DNA from: Pseudomonas sp. efr-133-TYG-5
GTDB taxonomy: Bacteria > Pseudomonadota > Gammaproteobacteria > Pseudomonadales > Pseudomonadaceae
Length of the DNA stretch: 64,000 bases
Direction of reading: 5' to 3'
Assembly: GCF_030209175.1 (NCBI RefSeq)
Contig: NZ_JARVSM010000010.1
Coordinates: forward strand, 124,001-188,000
Shown here: piece after piece, positions 60,627-64,000 of the stretch
Numbering within the stretch: position 1 is the first letter of the stretch
Layout: every line of letters starts with the position of its first letter
Notes under the pieces: model-generated
The model's database searches: none
Seen by the model: only the letters and a program-made list of their open reading frames with translations
What the model was told of the DNA's origin: nothing
Program-made: the position numbers and the translations under genes

Positions 60627-61946
60627 TCAGTCCGGCGAGCGCTCGTTGGCAAACATGCTCACCGCCTGCACCGCTTCACTGGCACCGTCGCGAATCTGCA
60701 GAATCACCGTCCCCGCCTGATCCGCCAGTTCCACGCCCTGCGCAGCGCGACCGCGCGTGCTGTCCATGCTCTTGATCGCCTGGCGGGTTTCGCTCTGGAT
60801 CAGCCCGATCATGTTGGAAATCTCCGCCGTCGAGCCGCTGGTGCGCGCCGCCAGCTGCCGCACTTCATCGGCGACCACGGCAAATCCGCGTCCCTGTTCG
60901 CCGGCCCGAGCCGCCTCGATGGCAGCGTTGAGCGCCAGCAGGTTGGTCTGGTCGGCAATCGCGCGGATGGTGTTGACGATGGCGGTGATCTGCTCCGAGC
61001 GCTCGCCGAGCTGGGCAATCAAGGTCGACGATTGCGCGATGTCGTCGGCGATTTCACGCATTTCACTGGCGGCTTGCTGGATGACTTGCGTGCCCTGTTC
61101 GGCGACTTTTCGCGTCGCCACCGAGATGTGGTAAGCGGCGCTGGCGCTGCGCGCGTCCTGCTCGTGTTGCACGACTCGAGCCGTGACGTCGGACGCGAAC
61201 TTCACCACTTTGCACAAGCGGCCAGCGGCGTCGTAGACCGGGTTGTAGTTGGCCTCCAGCCAGACGATCTGCCCGCGTTTGTCGACGCGCTCGAACTGCC
61301 CGGTGAACAATTCGCCTTGATTCAGCCGGCGCCAGAAATCCTGATAGGCACTGCTGTTGACCAGCTCCGGGGTGCAGAACAGGCTGTGGTGTTTGCCTTT
61401 GAGCTCGGCGAGGGTGTAACCCATGCGCGTCAGAAAATTCTGATTAGCCGTGAGAATACTGCCGTCGAGATTGAATTCGATCACTGCCATGGCGCGATCG
61501 ATCGCCTGCAGTTTGGCGTTGGCTTCGCTTTCCTGCTGCACCTTGGCCGTGACGTCCATGGCGTACTTGACCACTTTCACCACGCGCCCAGACGCGTCCT
61601 TGATCGGGTTGTAGCTGGCTTCGAGCCAGATCGGCCGGCCCTGACTGTCGACGCGTTCGAAGGTGCCGGACTGGAACTGGCCGTTTTTCAGGCGCGACCA
61701 CAAATCGCTGTACTGGCTGCTGCGGGCGAATTCGTCCGGGCAGAAGCGGCGGTGGGACTGACCGATCACTTGCTCGGCGGTGTAACCCATGGTCTTGAGA
61801 AAGTTTTCGTTGGCGCGCAACACCACGGCGTCGAGATCAAATTCGATCACCGCCATCGAACGGTCGATGGCTTCGAGCAGGCCGGATTGCTGAGCGAGGG
61901 TGTGTTGCAGGTCGTCGATGACGGCTTTGTGGCGATTGAAGAACAT
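60627..61946 (-). CDS. Soluble PAS-PAS chemoreceptor, BdlA-like, second copy
   Basis: From the ATG at 61946 (MFFNRHKAVIDDLQ) this protein is 439 aa, the same length as its paralogue at 30310, whose N-terminus (MFNLHHKADLQE) aligns; the frame extends to an ATG at 62039, 31 residues longer. It has two PAS domains (SMAVIEFDLDAVVLRANENF; AMAVIEFNLDGSILTANQNF) and an MCP signalling tip, and no membrane helix. It lies just downstream of a diguanylate cyclase gene on the same strand, a setting that fits BdlA-type c-di-GMP-linked dispersal. Its own promoter has a perfect TATAAT. Confidence 0.84.
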   Translation of the reverse strand: MFFNRHKAVIDDLQHTLAQQSGLLEAIDRSMAVIEFDLDAVVLRANENFLKTMGYTAEQVIGQSHRRFCPDEFARSSQYSDLWSRLKNGQFQSGTFERVDSQGRPIWLEASYNPIKDASGRVVKVVKYAMDVTAKVQQESEANAKLQAIDRAMAVIEFNLDGSILTANQNFLTRMGYTLAELKGKHHSLFCTPELVNSSAYQDFWRRLNQGELFTGQFERVDKRGQIVWLEANYNPVYDAAGRLCKVVKFASDVTARVVQHEQDARSASAAYHISVATRKVAEQGTQVIQQAASEMREIADDIAQSSTLIAQLGERSEQITAIVNTIRAIADQTNLLALNAAIEAARAGEQGRGFAVVADEVRQLAARTSGSTAEISNMIGLIQSETRQAIKSMDSTRGRAAQGVELADQAGTVILQIRDGASEAVQAVSMFANERSPD

Positions 61947-62068
61947 GCTGGCTGCACTCTGGAAATTAGGGCTGAAGTGTTGTCCCTGTTCCCGCGTTGG
62001 CAGACCGAAGGTGCTGGCGACATTCGGCATTGACTGCATAGTGCCAGCATCCAGGCTGACGAGGCGAT

Positions 62069-62125
62069 ATTATACAAAGTCGATGCTCTTGTACAAGAAA
62101 ACGCTTTCGACAGATTTTGTACAAG
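62069..62125 (-). promoter_or_regulatory. Promoter with TTGTACAA repeats ahead of the second BdlA-like gene
   Basis: On the reverse strand: TATAAT at 62069-62074 and TTGTAC at 62091-62096 with 16 bases between. The -35 lies inside the palindrome CTTGTACAAG (62088-62097); a second copy TTGTACAAG is at 62117-62125, 28 bp away. The paired palindromes look like repressor sites; the regulator is unknown. Confidence 0.6.
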
Positions 62126-62130
62126 TTTTG

Positions 62131-63204
62131 TCAGGCCGTGGAGCGGCTCAACGCTACGCTGATCGTGTTACGGCCTGTGTGCTTGGCGGTGTACAACGCC
62201 TTGTCAGCATCATCCAGCCAGGCGAGTGCATCCGGGTAGCCAGTGTGCAAGCGTGCCAGTCCGATGCTGAGGCTGACGCGCAGCTCTGGGACATCAGGAT
62301 GGCGGTATTGATTCAACGCCTGACGCAGTTTTTCCATCAGCGCCTCGGCCTTGCTCGGAGGCAGGTTGGGCAGAATCACGCAGAATTCATCACCACCGTA
62401 GCGGCCGGCCGGTTCACTTTCAGCGAGCAGTGATTTCAGCTCGCGGCTCAACTGCTGCAACACTGCGTCGCCGACGATATGCCCGTAACTGTCATTGATC
62501 ACTTTGAAGTGGTCGATATCGATCAGTGCCAGGGTGGCCTGGTTGTTACGCTCGCGGCATTGCGCGAATTTCAGGTGCAGCAGGTCTTTCCAGGCGCCGT
62601 GGTTGAGCAGGCCGGTGAGGCTGTCGGTGCGGCTCAGGGCGCTGAGCGTGCGTTTGTGTTCAGCGAGTTTGATGGCCAGGCGGTAGCAGACCATGCCCAG
62701 CGCCAGTGGATAAAGCGTCAGCATTGGCAGGCAGGCCCATACCTGCACTTGCGTCGCCGTCAGGGTGAACTGGACGCCGAATATCGACCAGCCCAGCAGC
62801 ACCCCGATCAATTGCGCCAGCGCCCCGAGCATGAACAGGCGCTGGCCGCCGGCGGCAACGTTGTTCATGGTCATCATCGACAGGATGGTCACGCTGGTCA
62901 GCGGATTGAACTGGAAACACGCCGTCCAGAAACCGCCGAAGACTGAATCGTAGAGCAGGTTGCGCCGTTCGGCGCGGTAGGGAAATGCCGAGCGCGTTGA
63001 CCACTGATAGGCCAGATGCGGCCAGACGAAACCGTTGAACAGTAACAACGCCCAGAGCCAGGCCGGCATATTCAGCGGGTACAGCGCGGCAGCGACGCTG
63101 AACAGGCCGATGCCCAGACCGATGGCTCGGGGGAGGTAGATGCGCCTGGCGAATGACAAGCCCTTGCCGCGTTGGTTTTCCATGATCTTCTGCGCCAGAT
63201 TCAT
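62131..63204 (-). CDS. Diguanylate cyclase with MASE2 sensor
   Basis: This 357-aa protein, from the ATG at 63204 (MNLAQKIMENQRG), has a MASE2-like membrane sensor (about residues 20-165; RAIGLGIGLFSVAAALYPLN and SMMTMNNVAAGGQRLFMLGA) and a GGDEF domain with the active site GRYGGDEFCVIL near 270. It makes cyclic di-GMP. The usual inhibitory RxxD before the motif is replaced by AESE, so product inhibition at that site should be absent. It lies upstream of the BdlA-like gene on the same strand. An ATG at 63183 is an alternative. Confidence 0.87.
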   Translation of the reverse strand: MNLAQKIMENQRGKGLSFARRIYLPRAIGLGIGLFSVAAALYPLNMPAWLWALLLFNGFVWPHLAYQWSTRSAFPYRAERRNLLYDSVFGGFWTACFQFNPLTSVTILSMMTMNNVAAGGQRLFMLGALAQLIGVLLGWSIFGVQFTLTATQVQVWACLPMLTLYPLALGMVCYRLAIKLAEHKRTLSALSRTDSLTGLLNHGAWKDLLHLKFAQCRERNNQATLALIDIDHFKVINDSYGHIVGDAVLQQLSRELKSLLAESEPAGRYGGDEFCVILPNLPPSKAEALMEKLRQALNQYRHPDVPELRVSLSIGLARLHTGYPDALAWLDDADKALYTAKHTGRNTISVALSRSTA

Positions 63205-63330
63205 TCTGAAACACTTTGCAGTGCACGACTCAGCCTGACCGTTCATCGGCCAAGTGGCCGACATTGTCATTTATTCCAGCGCGAATATTCAGTGTCCTTG
63301 TGAGCCATTTAACCGTGGCGCAGGCGCGGT

Positions 63331-63939
63331 CTAGAGCTGATAACAGGCGAGGAACATGTCCAGTGCTGCGTCGACTACGGTGTTTTGCGTGGCGTTGTCC
63401 AGTGTCGGTTGGCCCAGGGAAATCTGCGGCCAGAAGGCAAATGACTTGAGCAGGCCCTGCAGCTGATGAGCGGCGAACTCCGGGTCTACCGGTTTCAGGC
63501 GCCCGTCGGCCTGGGCGGCGCGAATCCACACGGTCACGCTTTCCTCACGCTCGCTCATGCGCGCCACCATGTTCTGCGCGCGTTCCGGGGAGTGAATGGT
63601 GGCAGCGATGGCGACCCGTGCCAGATCGAGGAAATTGTCGTCCGCCATCATCTGCAACTTGCCGAGCAGCATATGACGCAGCTGCTCGCGCAGCGGCTGG
63701 TCGGGCTGGTAGGCCGAGGCCTGCTCAGTGCTGATCCGCGTCCACAATTGGTTGAGAATTTCCGCGAACAGCTCTTCCTTGCTGGGGAAGTGGTTGTACA
63801 CGGTACGCTTCGACACCCCGGCGGTGGCCGCGATCCTGTCCATGCTGGTGATCTCGAAACCGTTGCTGCGGAATTCGCTGATCGCCGCCTGGATGATGGC
63901 TTCGCGTTTGCGGTCGGTGAGGCGCTGTGGAGCTGTCAT
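63331..63939 (-). CDS. TetR-family regulator
   Basis: This 202-aa TetR protein starts MTAPQRLTDRKREAII at the ATG at 63939. The HTH is SMDRIAATAGVSKRTVYNHF near residue 32, followed by PSKEELFAEILNQL. The C-terminal domain has the AefR-like layout (LRHMLLGKLQMMADDNFLDL near 95). The target gene is probably beyond the window edge, so its function is open. No partner is visible on this side. Confidence 0.85.
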   Translation of the reverse strand: MTAPQRLTDRKREAIIQAAISEFRSNGFEITSMDRIAATAGVSKRTVYNHFPSKEELFAEILNQLWTRISTEQASAYQPDQPLREQLRHMLLGKLQMMADDNFLDLARVAIAATIHSPERAQNMVARMSEREESVTVWIRAAQADGRLKPVDPEFAAHQLQGLLKSFAFWPQISLGQPTLDNATQNTVVDAALDMFLACYQL

Positions 63940-64000
63940 AAGTTCGATTCGGCAGGAAAAAGGGAAAATTACACTCGGCAGTTTACTTGTCATCCGCTTT

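Overview
The window reads as a chromosomal segment of a Pseudomonas of the fluorescens group. The evidence is uniformly GC-rich coding sequence, an Entner-Doudoroff zwf-pgl-eda operon beside hexR, the gtsABCD-oprB glucose uptake operon beside gltR/gtrS, the tandem fadD2-fadD1 pair, and many extragenic REP-type inverted repeats of the two kinds common in this group (gagcgagcctgctcgc and gagctggcttgccagc cores). I saw no rRNA, tRNA, insertion sequence, prophage or CRISPR array. Nearly all genes look like core or regional Pseudomonas genes.

Layout. 1-14.4 kb is a carbohydrate block: end of gltR, gtrS, an AGE-family sugar isomerase, gtsABCD, oprB, a hexose-6-phosphate mutarotase, hexR (reverse) and zwf-pgl-eda. 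Glucose enters through OprB and GtsABCD, is phosphorylated by enzymes encoded outside the window, and is degraded through Zwf, Pgl and Eda. GtrS/GltR, HexR and probably Crc/Hfq control it. 14.5-26 kb holds an intradiol dioxygenase, a class V aminotransferase, a PA2169-like stress protein behind a sigma-54-type promoter, a fatty-acid block (MaoC, lipase-like hydrolase, fadD2, fadD1), CsbD, YihY and peptide deformylase. 26-32 kb has a desaturase, a PhnD-like protein, an ECF sigma factor overlapping a substrate-binding-protein gene, and a BdlA-like PAS chemoreceptor behind a long structured leader.

32-39 kb has an MFS transporter, a PACE efflux protein with a divergent LysR gene, and the gluconate regulon gntR / gntK-gntP with three matching operators. 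39-48 kb holds alaC, lysE, small enzymes and acetyltransferases, a three-gene ECF42 sigma module with a matching promoter, a second LysR/PACE pair and an SDR/LysR pair. 49-64 kb holds a Pit phosphate transporter, a ZntB-like channel, a transmembrane chemoreceptor behind a sigma-28-type promoter, a GAF histidine kinase, PepSY and GlpQ proteins, an amidotransferase/monooxygenase pair with a divergent LysR gene, a second BdlA-like chemoreceptor next to a MASE2-GGDEF cyclase, and a TetR regulator.

Nothing here is a wholly unknown multi-gene system. The most promising items are: a composite promoter repeated with identical spacing ahead of the AGE isomerase and gtsA; the ECF42/DGPF/SnoaL module with its promoter; a FecI-like sigma factor coupled to a solute-binding protein instead of a FecR; the 529-bp structured leader at 29.8-30.3 kb; and two small-protein genes (36 and 38 codons).
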